Origin: Pararhodobacter sp.
GTDB taxonomy: Bacteria > Pseudomonadota > Alphaproteobacteria > Rhodobacterales > Rhodobacteraceae
Assembly: GCF_034676545.1 (NCBI RefSeq)
Contig: NZ_JAUCBZ010000015.1
Coordinates: forward strand, 3,780,501 to 3,844,500
Length of the DNA stretch: 64,000 nucleotides
Direction of reading: 5' to 3'
Part shown: positions 37,080 to 45,512 of the stretch, piece after piece
Layout: each line of letters begins with the position of its first letter
Numbering within the stretch: the first letter of the stretch is position 1
Position numbers and translations under genes: made by a program
The notes under the pieces: generated by a model
What the model was told of the DNA's origin: nothing
What the model saw: the letters and a program-made list of their open reading frames with translations, nothing else
Database searches by the model: none

Positions 37080-37982
37080 ATGCGCGCTGTCCCTCTTTTT
37101 TCGCTGGCCGTGGCCCTGTGCGGCATGGCTCTGGTCGGCAACGCCCAAGTGCCGCAAGTGGTTGCCGATACACCGATTGCGCAATCCCTGACGGCGCAGG
37201 TCATGGGCGATCTGGCCACCCCAAGCCTGCTGCTGGCGCAAGGCAGCGACCCGCATCACGCGCAGTTGCGCCCCAGTCAGGCGCGCGCCCTGAGCCGGGC
37301 CGATCTGGTGATCTGGACCTCTGCCGACCTCAGCCCGTGGCTGGCCGAGGTTCTTGGCACTCTGGCCCCCGAGACGGTGATGGAACTGGCCGCGGTGGCG
37401 GGCACGCATCACCAACCGTTCCAGGAGAACGCGTTGGTACGCCATGACCACGACCATGTAGGCCGTGACCCGCATCTGTGGTTGAACCCGGAGAATGCGC
37501 GACTCTGGCTGGGCGCGATTGCTGCGCAACTGGCGGTGATGGACCCGGATAACGCCGCGACCTATGCCGAGAATGCCAGCGCCGCACAGGCGCAGATATC
37601 GGTCTTGAGCCAAGACATCGCCGCCCTTCTGACACCCGCCCAAGGCGTCGGGCTGGTCATGCATCACGATGCCTACGGGTATTTTGCCGACGCCTTTGAT
37701 CTGACGGTCCTGGGCAGCATTGCCTCGGGCGACGCGGTTGATCCGGGCGCGGCGCGGATCGCCGCCCTGCGCGCGGCCCTGGCCGAGGTGGGCGCGGTGT
37801 GCCTCTTTCCCGAGGTCAACCACGCCGACGCCTATGTGGCGCTGGTCGCCGAGGGGCAAGGGCTGCGGATGGGGGCACCGCTGGACCCGGCGGGCGTGAT
37901 GCTGGAACCCGGGCCGGGCCTGTATGCCGAGGTTTTGCGCGGGCTGGCGCAGGCAATCGCCGATTGCGCGCAGGGGGATTGA
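37080..37982 (+). CDS. znuA: Zinc ABC transporter substrate-binding protein ZnuA
   Basis: Periplasmic zinc-binding lipoprotein-type cluster 9 SBP of 300 residues with a Sec signal peptide (about 1-22, cleavage near NAQ). Metal ligands are the His in GSDPHHAQL, the His in RDPHLWLNPENA, the HHDAYGYF His and the Asp/Glu near FPEVNHAD. The family's His/Asp-rich loop is short here, HHQ plus HDHDH (about 103-124). No lipobox Cys is seen, so it is soluble. It is divergent from zur-znuCB. Confidence 0.93.
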   Translation: MRAVPLFSLAVALCGMALVGNAQVPQVVADTPIAQSLTAQVMGDLATPSLLLAQGSDPHHAQLRPSQARALSRADLVIWTSADLSPWLAEVLGTLAPETVMELAAVAGTHHQPFQENALVRHDHDHVGRDPHLWLNPENARLWLGAIAAQLAVMDPDNAATYAENASAAQAQISVLSQDIAALLTPAQGVGLVMHHDAYGYFADAFDLTVLGSIASGDAVDPGAARIAALRAALAEVGAVCLFPEVNHADAYVALVAEGQGLRMGAPLDPAGVMLEPGPGLYAEVLRGLAQAIADCAQGD

Positions 37983-38013
37983 CCGCTGGCGCGCGACGTG
38001 GATCAATCAGGCC

Positions 38014-38682
38014 ATGTGTGGACGTTTCGCGATAACCTTGCCCGACGAGGCGATGGTCAACCTGTTTGACGCGGCCCCGGCGAATGATCTGCCGCCGGTG
38101 CCACGATACAACATTTGCCCGACCGACCCGGTGGCAACGGTGGTCAGCCATGAGGGCGCGCGGCGCTACGGGCCGATGCGCTGGGGGTTCTTGCCGCGCT
38201 GGTACAAGCACCCGACAGATGGGCCGCTTCTGTTCAATGCCCGGTCCGAAACCATTGCCGAAAAGCCCGCCTTTGCCGAGGCGGCGCGGCGGCGGCGGTG
38301 TCTGATCCCGGCATCGGGGTTCTATGAATGGACCAAAGAGGGCGACGCGCGACTGCCGTGGTTCATCACCCGGACGGATGGCGCGCCGATGGTTTTTGCC
38401 GGGGTCTGGCAGGCGTGGAACGGGCCGGGGGGCGCGCGCGTGGCGTCCTGTGCGATTGTCACGGCGGCGGCGACCGGCGGAATGGCGGCGCTGCATGATC
38501 GCGTCCCGGTGATTCTGGAGCCCGATGACTGGCCGCTCTGGCTGGGCGAAGCCGGGCACGGGGCGGCGCGCTTGATGCGGCCGTTGGACGATGGATTGCT
38601 GACGTTCAAAAGGGTCTCGACACAGGTGAACTCCAACCGCGCCGAGGGGCCGGAGTTGATCGAGCCGATTGAAGCGAACTGA
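38014..38682 (+). CDS. SRAP domain-containing protein (YedK/HMCES-like)
   Basis: Crosslinks to abasic sites in single-stranded DNA and shields them. The start MCGRFAITLP gives Cys2, which becomes N-terminal and attacks the abasic sugar. Other conserved parts are RYNICPTDPVATVV, MRWGFLPRWYK, NARSETIAEKPAF, RRCLIPASGFYEW and HDRVPVIL, covering the active-site Asn, Glu and His. The protein is about 222 residues. ATG 38014 is chosen for the essential Cys2; an earlier in-frame Met would abolish the mechanism. It follows znuA by 31 bp. Confidence 0.92.
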   Translation: MCGRFAITLPDEAMVNLFDAAPANDLPPVPRYNICPTDPVATVVSHEGARRYGPMRWGFLPRWYKHPTDGPLLFNARSETIAEKPAFAEAARRRRCLIPASGFYEWTKEGDARLPWFITRTDGAPMVFAGVWQAWNGPGGARVASCAIVTAAATGGMAALHDRVPVILEPDDWPLWLGEAGHGAARLMRPLDDGLLTFKRVSTQVNSNRAEGPELIEPIEAN

Positions 38683-39115
38683 GCGCGGGTCAGGGGATCG
38701 CCATCGGTGACGGGTTTTTCACGTCGCGATTCCAAGGGCTTCACCTGTTGCGCCAATATTCTGGCAAGGAAGCGCCCGGCCCGTGATCAGGGGTGCCGCG
38801 GGCGGCGGCGGGTTGGCGGCCTGGTTCCGATTGCAAAACATGATGCCTGGCTGACGGGCGAGCGCCGACCGTGACCCTCGAATCAGCGCATTTCCGCGCA
38901 TGGCACATCACATTCTGCACAGGTTGATTCAGATTAAGGATCGACGCGGCTTTTATGCTATCGTTCAGGTTGCGCTGTGTGTTTCCGGGGGGAGAGCAAG
39001 ACGCGCAGTGGTGATGTTTGCCCGGTGCGCGCCTGTTGCGGACCGTCACATCACCAGGTGCCCCCCGCAGTTGAGACGCCTGTAAACGCCACGTCCTGTC
39101 ATCTTGGGGGCTGCT
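38683..39115. other. Intergenic region, 433 bp
   Basis: No credible coding frame, tRNA or repeat copy was recognised here. Part near 38931-38985 is locally AT-richer and may hold the promoter of the small gene at 39116. A TATGCT at about 38952-38957 resembles a -10 element but has no convincing partner. Confidence 0.35.
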
Positions 39116-39313
39116 ATGAAAATGAGCGTGTTCGAATTCATGATGAACGAACTTGATCGAAAGGTTCTTGAAGCCAGTGCCGCAAACCACAATCTGGTCA
39201 TGCAGCGGATGCGCCGGCTGAGCGAACCCAAGGACCGGCTTCCCGGGCCAGAGCACAAGACCATCGAGACCTATGGCGATGACGACCTGCTGTTCGACAA
39301 CGTTCCGATCTGA
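39116..39313 (+). CDS. Small hypothetical protein
   Basis: A 65-codon frame beginning MKMSVFEFMMNELDRKVLEASAA and ending DDDLLFDNVPI, with GGGGG placed five bases before the ATG. The N-terminal half is predicted to be helical and the end is acidic; there is no signal peptide or membrane helix. I do not recognise a family. Its codon use and the ribosome-binding site support it being real. No antisense gene competes. Confidence 0.55.
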   Translation: MKMSVFEFMMNELDRKVLEASAANHNLVMQRMRRLSEPKDRLPGPEHKTIETYGDDDLLFDNVPI

Positions 39314-39427
39314 GGCCTTGCCGACCCTGCACCACCCGCGGTAGCGGCTTTGGTCATGCCGGGCGGTCGCGCCCGAAAGGCGGGGTTCACGGGTCGACCT
39401 GACGCGGCCTTGTGCCGCGGCCGATGA

Positions 39428-39480
39428 GGCGCGCGGCGGCTCGTAGGGTGTGTGCTTGCACGCACCGTCCGTCGCGCGCC
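39428..39480. repeat. Long imperfect inverted repeat, probable dispersed element or terminator
   Basis: Outer arms GGCGCGCGGC (39428-39437) and GTCGCGCGCC (39471-39480) pair with one mismatch. Inside, GGTGTGTGC-TT-GCACGCACC (39447-39466) forms a second hairpin with TCGTAGGGTG before it. TAGGGTG...CACGCACC hairpins are common dispersed elements in bacterial intergenic DNA. It ends exactly at the stop of the deaminase gene and lies between two convergent genes. Confidence 0.7.
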
Positions 39481-40821
39481 TCAACCCATCAAGCGAGCGG
39501 TGGCGCGGCGGGCGTCGGCGGCGAGGGTCTTTGTGTCGAGGCCGGTCAACTGGCCATCGCGCACGACTTGGCGACCCTCGACCAGCAGGTGTTTCACGCG
39601 GTGCGGCCCGCAGAGCACGAGGGCGGCGACCGGGTCCCACGACCCCGCCGTTTGCAGCCTGGTCACGTCCCAGATGGCGATATCGGCGCGTTTTCCCGCC
39701 TCCAACGAGCCCAAGACATCGGCGCGGCCCAGCACCGTGGCACCGCCCAGCGTGGCGATTTCCAGCGCTTCGCGGGCGGACATGGCGTCGGCGCCGCGGG
39801 CGACGCGCTGCATCAGCAGCGCCATGCGGGCCTCGTTCATCAGGTCTCCCGCGTCATTGCTGGCCGAGCCATCGACGCCCAGCCCAACCCGCACGCCCGC
39901 GTCGCGCATCGGGCGCACGGGCGCGATGCCCGAGCCAAGGCGACAGTTGGAACACGGGCAATGCGCCACGCCGGTCAGGGATTTGGCGAACAGGTGAATT
40001 TCGCTGTCGTCGAGTTTCACGCAATGCGCGTGCCAGACATCGGCACCGGTCCAGCCCAGATCCTCGGCGTATTGGCCGGGGCGGCAGCCGAATTGCGCCA
40101 GGGAATAGGCGATATCCTCGTCGTTCTCGGCCAGATGGGTGTGCAGCATGACGCCCTTGTCGCGGGCCAGCAGGGCGGCGTCGCGCATCAACTCGCGGCT
40201 GACGGAAAACGGCGAACAGGGGGCGAGGCCCACGCGGATCATGGCGTTGGGGCGGGCGTCGTGGAAGGTATCCACCACGCGGATGCAGTCGTCGAGAATG
40301 GCGGATTCGTCCTCGACAAGGCGATCGGGCGGCAATCCGCCGTTCGATTCGCCGATGCTCATCGCGCCGCGGGTGGCGTGAAAACGGATGCCGACGTCTT
40401 TGGCGGCATGGATCGTGTCGTCGAGTCTTGCGCCGTTGGGATAAAGATACAGGTGGTCGGACGACATCGTGCAGCCCGACAGCGCCAATTCCGCGAGGCC
40501 CAGTTGCGTCGAGATGTGGAAATCCTGCGGCGTGTAGCGCGCCCAGATCGGATACAGCGTGCGCAACCAGCCAAACAGCAGCGCGTCCTGCCCGCCGGGC
40601 ACCGCGCGCGTCAGCGTCTGATAGAGGTGGTGATGGGTGTTCACGAGGCCCGGCGTGACGACGCAGCCGGTGGCGTCGATGATCTCGGCCTCGGGGGCGC
40701 GCAGGTCGGGGCCGAGGGCGGTGATCGCGCCGTCGTCGATCAGGATCGAGGCGCCGTGGAGTTCGCGCCGGGTGGCATCCAGGGTGACGATGACATCGGC
40801 ATTGCGGATCAGCGTTTGCAT
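39481..40821 (-). CDS. 8-oxoguanine deaminase-type amidohydrolase
   Basis: Metal-dependent deaminase of 446 residues in the amidohydrolase superfamily. Visible metal ligands are GLVNTHHHLYQTL (HxH), MLHTHLAENDED (His and catalytic Glu), WHAHCVKL (His) and LGVDGSASNDAGDL (Asp). The VDGSASND ending and its length match enzymes annotated as 8-oxoguanine deaminase, related to guanine and hydroxyatrazine deaminases, so the substrate could be guanine or 8-oxoguanine. ATG 40821 has AAGGAGG upstream. It follows the NCS2 permease gene and is part of the purine region. Confidence 0.85.
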   Translation of the reverse strand: MQTLIRNADVIVTLDATRRELHGASILIDDGAITALGPDLRAPEAEIIDATGCVVTPGLVNTHHHLYQTLTRAVPGGQDALLFGWLRTLYPIWARYTPQDFHISTQLGLAELALSGCTMSSDHLYLYPNGARLDDTIHAAKDVGIRFHATRGAMSIGESNGGLPPDRLVEDESAILDDCIRVVDTFHDARPNAMIRVGLAPCSPFSVSRELMRDAALLARDKGVMLHTHLAENDEDIAYSLAQFGCRPGQYAEDLGWTGADVWHAHCVKLDDSEIHLFAKSLTGVAHCPCSNCRLGSGIAPVRPMRDAGVRVGLGVDGSASNDAGDLMNEARMALLMQRVARGADAMSAREALEIATLGGATVLGRADVLGSLEAGKRADIAIWDVTRLQTAGSWDPVAALVLCGPHRVKHLLVEGRQVVRDGQLTGLDTKTLAADARRATARLMG

Positions 40822-40917
40822 TGAAGCCTCCTTGGTCACGCGCATCGGGTTTTGAAAAATGGCGCGCGGGCCAGAAGGACACGCGCGCCAAGAGTTTTCG
40901 TCAGGACGCTTTGAGCG

Positions 40918-42342
40918 TCAGTCTCTGGGCGGCAAGCTGCCCTGCCCGTGACCGGACATCCCGCCCGAGACTTCTTCGGTCGCCTCATCGCTGAGGTGTT
41001 CGGGCAAGAGCAGGTTCAGGATCACCGCCAGCGCCGCCGCAGGCAGCAGACCCGAGGTCAGCAGGATCTGCAGCGTGGTCGGCAGGTGTTGCAGCGCCGA
41101 GGGTTCAAGCTGCAGGCCCAGACCGATCGACAGCGACACGGCAAAGATCACCATGTTGCGCTTGTTCCAGTTTACGTCCGAGAGCATCGAGATACCCGAG
41201 GCACAGACCATGCCGAACATCACGATCACGCCGCCGCCGAGCACGTTGATCGGCACGGTGTTGATGATCGCGCCCACTTTGGGAACCAGACCACAGGCGA
41301 TCAGGAAGAGGGCACCGATGGTCACCACATGGCGGCTCATCACGCCGGTCATGGCGACCAGACCGACGTTCTGGCTGAACGAGGTGTTTGGCAGCGCGCC
41401 GAAGATGCCCGAGATCGCCGTGCCCAGACCGTCGGCAAAGGTCGCGCCGGTAATTTCCTTGTCGGTCGCTTCACGACCGGCACCACCTTTGGTAATCCCC
41501 GAGGTATCGCCCACGGTTTCAATCGCCGACACGATCGCCATGAAACACATGCCGATGACGATCGCCCAGTTCAGCTCGAATCCCCAGTGGAACGGGGTTG
41601 GAATGTTGAACCAGCCCGCGCGGCCGAGGTTGGCAAAGCTGACCTGTCCCATCAGATAGGCCACGATGTAGCCCGCGATGATGCCCAGCAGCACCGCCGC
41701 CACGGCGGTAAAGCCGCGGGTGAAGAACTTGATGGCCAGCGTGACAACAACCACGACCAGCGCCGGGAACCATTTTTCCAGGCTGCCAAAGGCATCGGTG
41801 CCCATCAAGGGTACACCCCCTGCCGAGTACTGGATGCCGACCCTGACCAGCGCCAGACCGATCATCAGCACGATCAGGCCGGTGACCAGCGGCGGCAGGG
41901 CAAAGCGGATTTTCCCGATGAAGAAGCCAAGGCAGAAGTGGAACACGCCGCCCAGCATGACACCGACCATCAGGCCCGGAAGCCCGGCTGTGCCCATCCC
42001 GGCAACGGCCGGAATCATGATCGGGATGAAGGCAAAGGACGTACCCTGAACGATCGGCAGGCGCGCACCAACCGGGCCGAAGCCGATGGTTTGAAACAAT
42101 GTGGCGACGCCGGCAAAGAGGATCGACATCTGGATCATGTAGGTCATGTCCGGGAAGCCGAGGGCCCCCTGATCCGAGCCGAAGCCGATGCCGGCCGCGC
42201 CACAGATGATGATCGCCGGTGTCACGTTCGAGACGAACATCGCCAGCACATGTTGAATACCCAGCGGAATTGCGGTGCCGATGGGGGGTGTATAATTCGG
42301 GTCGCGCAGCTGTTCTGGCGTCCCGATGCTTGAATTGGCCAT
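40918..42342 (-). CDS. NCS2 purine/xanthine permease
   Basis: Polytopic transporter of 474 residues with about 14 membrane segments. Family features are GIQHVLAMFVSNVTPAII near the N-terminus, LPIVQGTSFAFIPI, the AIETVGDTSGITKGG motif region and the PNTSFSQNVGLVAMTGV signature, as in uracil/xanthine and urate permeases. Purine-region context suggests uptake of xanthine, urate or a related base. The gene follows allA on the minus strand after a 108-bp gap holding a tandem repeat. Substrate not settled. Confidence 0.92.
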   Translation of the reverse strand: MANSSIGTPEQLRDPNYTPPIGTAIPLGIQHVLAMFVSNVTPAIIICGAAGIGFGSDQGALGFPDMTYMIQMSILFAGVATLFQTIGFGPVGARLPIVQGTSFAFIPIMIPAVAGMGTAGLPGLMVGVMLGGVFHFCLGFFIGKIRFALPPLVTGLIVLMIGLALVRVGIQYSAGGVPLMGTDAFGSLEKWFPALVVVVVTLAIKFFTRGFTAVAAVLLGIIAGYIVAYLMGQVSFANLGRAGWFNIPTPFHWGFELNWAIVIGMCFMAIVSAIETVGDTSGITKGGAGREATDKEITGATFADGLGTAISGIFGALPNTSFSQNVGLVAMTGVMSRHVVTIGALFLIACGLVPKVGAIINTVPINVLGGGVIVMFGMVCASGISMLSDVNWNKRNMVIFAVSLSIGLGLQLEPSALQHLPTTLQILLTSGLLPAAALAVILNLLLPEHLSDEATEEVSGGMSGHGQGSLPPRD

Positions 42343-42425
42343 TCTTGTTTTCCTTCCCAGGGGGAGTTCAGTTTTTTCGCGCCGTCTTCGCCTCCCTCCC
42401 CTGAGGATGCGTTCCGGTTAATCGA

Positions 42426-42475
42426 GCGCCCGGTTGACCCGGGTCTGACGTCAAGCGCCCGGTTGACCCGGGTCT
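42426..42475. repeat. Short tandem duplication at the end of allA
   Basis: The 21-base GCGCCCGGTTGACCCGGGTCT occurs at 42426-42446 and 42455-42475, 29 bp apart. The second copy carries the last codons of allA (DPGQPGA) and the first lies in the downstream gap toward the permease gene. A replication-slippage duplication is the simplest origin. Confidence 0.85.
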
Positions 42476-42966
42476 TTGGGGTCTGCGACTGTCCAGACAG
42501 CCTCAAACCAGTATTCTTCGAGGTTCGGCGTGGCGCCGATGCGGTCCACGCAGGCAAACAGCCCGGGGGCTGCCAAAGGCGTCAGCACGCCATGCCAGGT
42601 GTTGCGCAGAAGATTGATCGCTTGCATCCCGTTGGTCACGAATGCGCGCGGGGTGCCGGGCGTGCCGCCCTCATCGGGTGCGACGATCACCAGAAACGGG
42701 TGACCGTGCAGCGGGATGAAGGCTTGCGAGCCGTCCGGGTGGCGCTCGACCATATCAAGCACATAGGGCAGCGCGCGCGGTTCGGCGTTGAACATCGAGA
42801 TCCCGCCACGGGCATCGGGGCCGAAATCGAGCCGCGCGCGGTCGTGGTGGCGCGCGCACAGGCCCTGATTGATCATTTTGTCGGGCGTGCCGGTGCACTC
42901 GAGGACATCGCCAAAGGGCGCAAAGGCCGCGGCGGTCAAGGGCTCGGTGTTGAGGAGGCGCGTCAT
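42451..42966 (-). CDS. allA: Ureidoglycolate lyase
   Basis: Cleaves (S)-ureidoglycolate to glyoxylate and urea. The 171 residues include the AllA pattern TAAAFAPFGDVLE, RHHDRARLDF, MVERHPDGSQAFIPL, HPFLVIVAP and GTWHGVLTPL-like NTWHGVLTPLAA; it forms a cupin-like beta barrel. The end of the gene lies in a tandem duplication, so its last seven residues (DPGQPGA) may be non-native. It is downstream of allE and upstream of the permease gene. Confidence 0.93.
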   Translation of the reverse strand: MTRLLNTEPLTAAAFAPFGDVLECTGTPDKMINQGLCARHHDRARLDFGPDARGGISMFNAEPRALPYVLDMVERHPDGSQAFIPLHGHPFLVIVAPDEGGTPGTPRAFVTNGMQAINLLRNTWHGVLTPLAAPGLFACVDRIGATPNLEEYWFEAVWTVADPKDPGQPGA

Positions 42967-42992
42967 GGTGATCCTTGTTCTGGGAGGACAGA

Positions 42993-43049
42993 CCGGGGGA
43001 TTTCACATCCCCCGGACCCCCGGTGGAGTATTTTTGGCAAGATGAAAGG
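42993..43049 (+). repeat. Dispersed hairpin-plus-tail intergenic repeat, copy 6
   Basis: Perfect-type hairpin CCGGGGGATTTCACATCCCCCGG (42993-43015) then GGAGTATTTTTGGCAAGATGAAAGG (43025-43049). Flanks are allA and allE on the minus strand, so it is an insertion inside the operon, opposite in orientation to it. Confidence 0.8.
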
Positions 43050-43063
43050 GCGGATCAAGATGC

Positions 43064-43921
43064 TCAGCGTTCGATACCCGGGTTGGACCACGGGCCGCGC
43101 AGGCGGGCGTGGCGGTTGACGTCCTTGTAGAGCAGATAGCGGAACGGCTCTGGGCCGCCGGCGTAACAGGCCTGCGGGCAATAGGCGCGCAGCCACATGA
43201 AATCACCGGCTTCGACCTCGACCCAGTCCCGGTTGAGTTTGTAGGTCGCCTTGCCTTGCAGCACATAAAGCCCGTGTTCCATGACATGCGTTTCCTCGAA
43301 CGGGATCAGCCCGCCGGGTTGGAAGGTGACGATGGTGACGTGCATGTCGTGGCGCAGATCGTTGGGGTCGACAAAGCGGGTCGTGGCCCAGCGCCCCTGG
43401 GTATCGGGCATCTCGGTCGGTTTTACATCGCGGTCATTGGTGACAAAGGCGGTCGGCTTTTCGACGCCCGCGGCGGGTTCCCAGATCTTGCGGATCCAGT
43501 GGAAGCGCGCGGGGTCCTTGCCCTCGGCCAGCACCGACCATTTTGCACCCGCCGGGATATAGGCGTAGCCACCGGTATCAAGCTCATAGCCGGTGCCGTC
43601 GATGGTCAGGGTGATCAGCCCGTGGGTGACAAAGAGCACCGATTGCGCTTGCGGGTCGTTGTCGGGCGTGTCCGAGCCGCCACCGGGTTGGACCTCGACG
43701 ACATATTGGCTGAAGGTCTCGGCGAAGCCCGACATGGGCCGCGCGATCAGCCACAGCCGGGTCTTGCGCCAGCCGGGCAGCAGGCTGGTGACGATATCCG
43801 AAAAGCAGCCGCGCGGGATGACGGCATAAGCCTCGGTGAACACGGCGCGCTGGGTCATCAGCGCGGTTTGCGGTGGCAGGCCGCCGGTGGGGGCGTAGTA
43901 GTCGGCAGGTTTCTTGGTCAT
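43064..43921 (-). CDS. allE: (S)-ureidoglycine aminohydrolase
   Basis: Bicupin enzyme releasing ammonia from (S)-ureidoglycine to give (S)-ureidoglycolate. The 285 residues show VVEVQPGGGSDTPD (first cupin), GYAYIPAGAKWSV, and in the second cupin FQPGGLIPFEETHVMEHGLYVLQGKATYKLN with Mn-binding Glu/His residues, then DFMWLRAYCPQACYAGG, all AllE features. Its ATG overlaps the upstream puuE-uraD stop (ATGA, 43918-43921). Its product is the substrate of AllA downstream. Confidence 0.93.
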   Translation of the reverse strand: MTKKPADYYAPTGGLPPQTALMTQRAVFTEAYAVIPRGCFSDIVTSLLPGWRKTRLWLIARPMSGFAETFSQYVVEVQPGGGSDTPDNDPQAQSVLFVTHGLITLTIDGTGYELDTGGYAYIPAGAKWSVLAEGKDPARFHWIRKIWEPAAGVEKPTAFVTNDRDVKPTEMPDTQGRWATTRFVDPNDLRHDMHVTIVTFQPGGLIPFEETHVMEHGLYVLQGKATYKLNRDWVEVEAGDFMWLRAYCPQACYAGGPEPFRYLLYKDVNRHARLRGPWSNPGIER

Positions 43922-45330
43922 GGCAACAGGTCCATCAGGCGAATTTCGGCGATCCGTTCAACCTGACGGCAGGCGGTGGCGAACTCGGTTTCGGTGTCAT
44001 TGGCGATGCGGGTTTCAAACGCGGCCAGAATGCTGGCCTTGGTGTTGTCGCGCACCGCGATGATGAACGGAAACCCATGTTTGGCGACATAGTCGGTGTT
44101 GAGCCGCTGGAAGGTTGCGCGCTCATCATCGGTCAGCGCATCGAGCCCGGCGGCGGATTGTTCATGCGTGGATTCGGCGGTCAGGCGTTTGGCCTGTGCG
44201 AGTTTCCCGGCAAGGTCAGGGTGCGCGACCAGAACGCCCAGCCGTTCGGCATGACTGGCCGAGCGGAACATGCGCGCCAGGGCGTTGTGCAGGCCGGCGG
44301 CGGTGTCATGGGCGGGGCCGAGTTCAAGCCCAAAGGCGCGTTCGGCGATCCAGGGCGAATGCTCGAAAATCGAGCCGTATCTGGCGACGAAGGTGGCCCG
44401 GTCCATCTGGCTGGGGCGCTCAGAGCGCCTGTGCGGGTGGTTTTCGGCCCAGAAATCAGCGATCTGGCTGCGGGTAGCGAACCAGGCGCCGCCCTTGGCC
44501 GCGACGTGATCGAGGAACCGCAGAAGGCCCGCGATCTTGCCGGGGCGGCCGATCAGGCGGCAGTGCAGACCGACCGAGAACATCTTGCCGCCCTCGGCGT
44601 GCAGCGTGTCGAAGGCGTCGATCAGATATTGACCGAAATCCTGCCCCGTCACCCAGCCCGGCGACACGGCAAAACGCATGTCATTGGCCTCAAGCGTATA
44701 GGGGATCACCAGTTGATCGCGCGCGCCCGTCTCGCGCCAATAGGGCAGATCGTCGTCGTACGTGTCTGAAATCCAGTCGAGTTGCCCGGTTTCCGCCGTC
44801 AGCCGCACGGTGTTGGCGCTGCAACGCCCGGTGTACCAGCCGCGCGGCGGCGTGCCGGTGACTTCGGTGTGCAGGCGAAACGCCTCGGCGATCTGGGCGC
44901 GTTCCTCGGCCTCGGGCATGTCCTTGTGCTCGACCCATTTCAACCCGTGCGAGGCGATGTCCCAGCCGGCGCGGATCATCGCCGTGGTTTGCTCGGGGTT
45001 GCGGGCCAGGGCGGTGGCGACGCCGTAAATGGTGATCGGCAAATTGCGTTCGGTGAAATGGCGGTGCAGACGCCAGAACCCGGCGCGCGCGCCGTAATCA
45101 TAGATCGATTCCATATTCCAGTGCCGCTGCCCCGGCCAGGCGGCAGCCCCGGCGATATCAGAGAGGAACGCCTCGGACCCGGCATCGCCGTGCAGGATAT
45201 TGTTCTCGCCGCCCTCCTCATAGTTCAGCACCAGAGAGATCGCGACGCGGGCACCACCGGGCCATTGGACATCCGGGGTGCGCGGCCCGTAGCCGATCAT
45301 GTCGCGGGGGTATCTGGTCTTTGTGCTCAC
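43918..45330 (-). CDS. puuE: Bifunctional allantoinase (PuuE) / OHCU decarboxylase (UraD)
   Basis: A fusion of two ureide enzymes, 470 residues. Residues 1-300 are a polysaccharide-deacetylase-fold allantoinase (RYPRDMIGYGPRTPDVQWPGGARVAISLVLNYEEGGE, FTERNLPITIYGVA, GWDIASHGLKWVEH, GWYTGRCSANT, FSVGLHCRLIGRPG). Residues 310-470 are the 2-oxo-4-hydroxy-4-carboxy-5-ureidoimidazoline decarboxylase (MDRATFVARYGSIFEHSPWIAERAF, THEQSAAGLDALTDDE, HGFPFIIAVRDNTKASILAAFETRI). Such fusions are known in proteobacteria. The start is GTG. It is first in the operon, upstream of allE. Confidence 0.94.
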   Translation of the reverse strand: MSTKTRYPRDMIGYGPRTPDVQWPGGARVAISLVLNYEEGGENNILHGDAGSEAFLSDIAGAAAWPGQRHWNMESIYDYGARAGFWRLHRHFTERNLPITIYGVATALARNPEQTTAMIRAGWDIASHGLKWVEHKDMPEAEERAQIAEAFRLHTEVTGTPPRGWYTGRCSANTVRLTAETGQLDWISDTYDDDLPYWRETGARDQLVIPYTLEANDMRFAVSPGWVTGQDFGQYLIDAFDTLHAEGGKMFSVGLHCRLIGRPGKIAGLLRFLDHVAAKGGAWFATRSQIADFWAENHPHRRSERPSQMDRATFVARYGSIFEHSPWIAERAFGLELGPAHDTAAGLHNALARMFRSASHAERLGVLVAHPDLAGKLAQAKRLTAESTHEQSAAGLDALTDDERATFQRLNTDYVAKHGFPFIIAVRDNTKASILAAFETRIANDTETEFATACRQVERIAEIRLMDLLP

Positions 45331-45355
45331 GGTCAGGTGTCCTCACAGCAGGCGG

Positions 45356-45376
45356 AAAAACCCCGAAGGTTCGGGG
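45356..45376 (-). terminator. Hairpin plus U-run in the puuE leader (possible attenuator)
   Basis: On the minus strand, CCCCGAA/TTCGGGG forms a perfect stem followed by TTTTT (plus-strand A at 45356-45360). It is 26 bp upstream of the puuE GTG start, so it would act within the leader rather than at the end of a gene. This suggests premature termination or a boundary in front of the ureide operon. No leader peptide was recognised. Confidence 0.6.
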
Positions 45377-45410
45377 GGCTTGCCAACAGTAGCCGATAAA
45401 TCGCCGAACA

Positions 45411-45431
45411 CTTTCAAGTTTTGCCTGAAAG
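45411..45431. promoter_or_regulatory. Palindromic site in the puuE-uraH divergent gap
   Basis: CTTTCA (45411-45416) and TGAAAG (45426-45431) are perfect inverted repeats nine bases apart. They lie between the divergent puuE and uraH genes, about 80 bp from each start, and are the best symmetric candidate operator in the gap. The regulator is not in the window. Confidence 0.45.
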
Positions 45432-45512
45432 ACCTTTTTGAAACACACTGGCTGGCATTTGCCGGGTGGACAGGCACAGTATACGGACAAGACCCAACCG
45501 AAGGAGAGCCCC

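Noticed and set aside
40948..42333. Long plus-strand open frame opposite the NCS2 permease gene
   Set aside because: Shadow of a membrane protein; translation is rich in His, Asp, Gln and Arg with no known domain.
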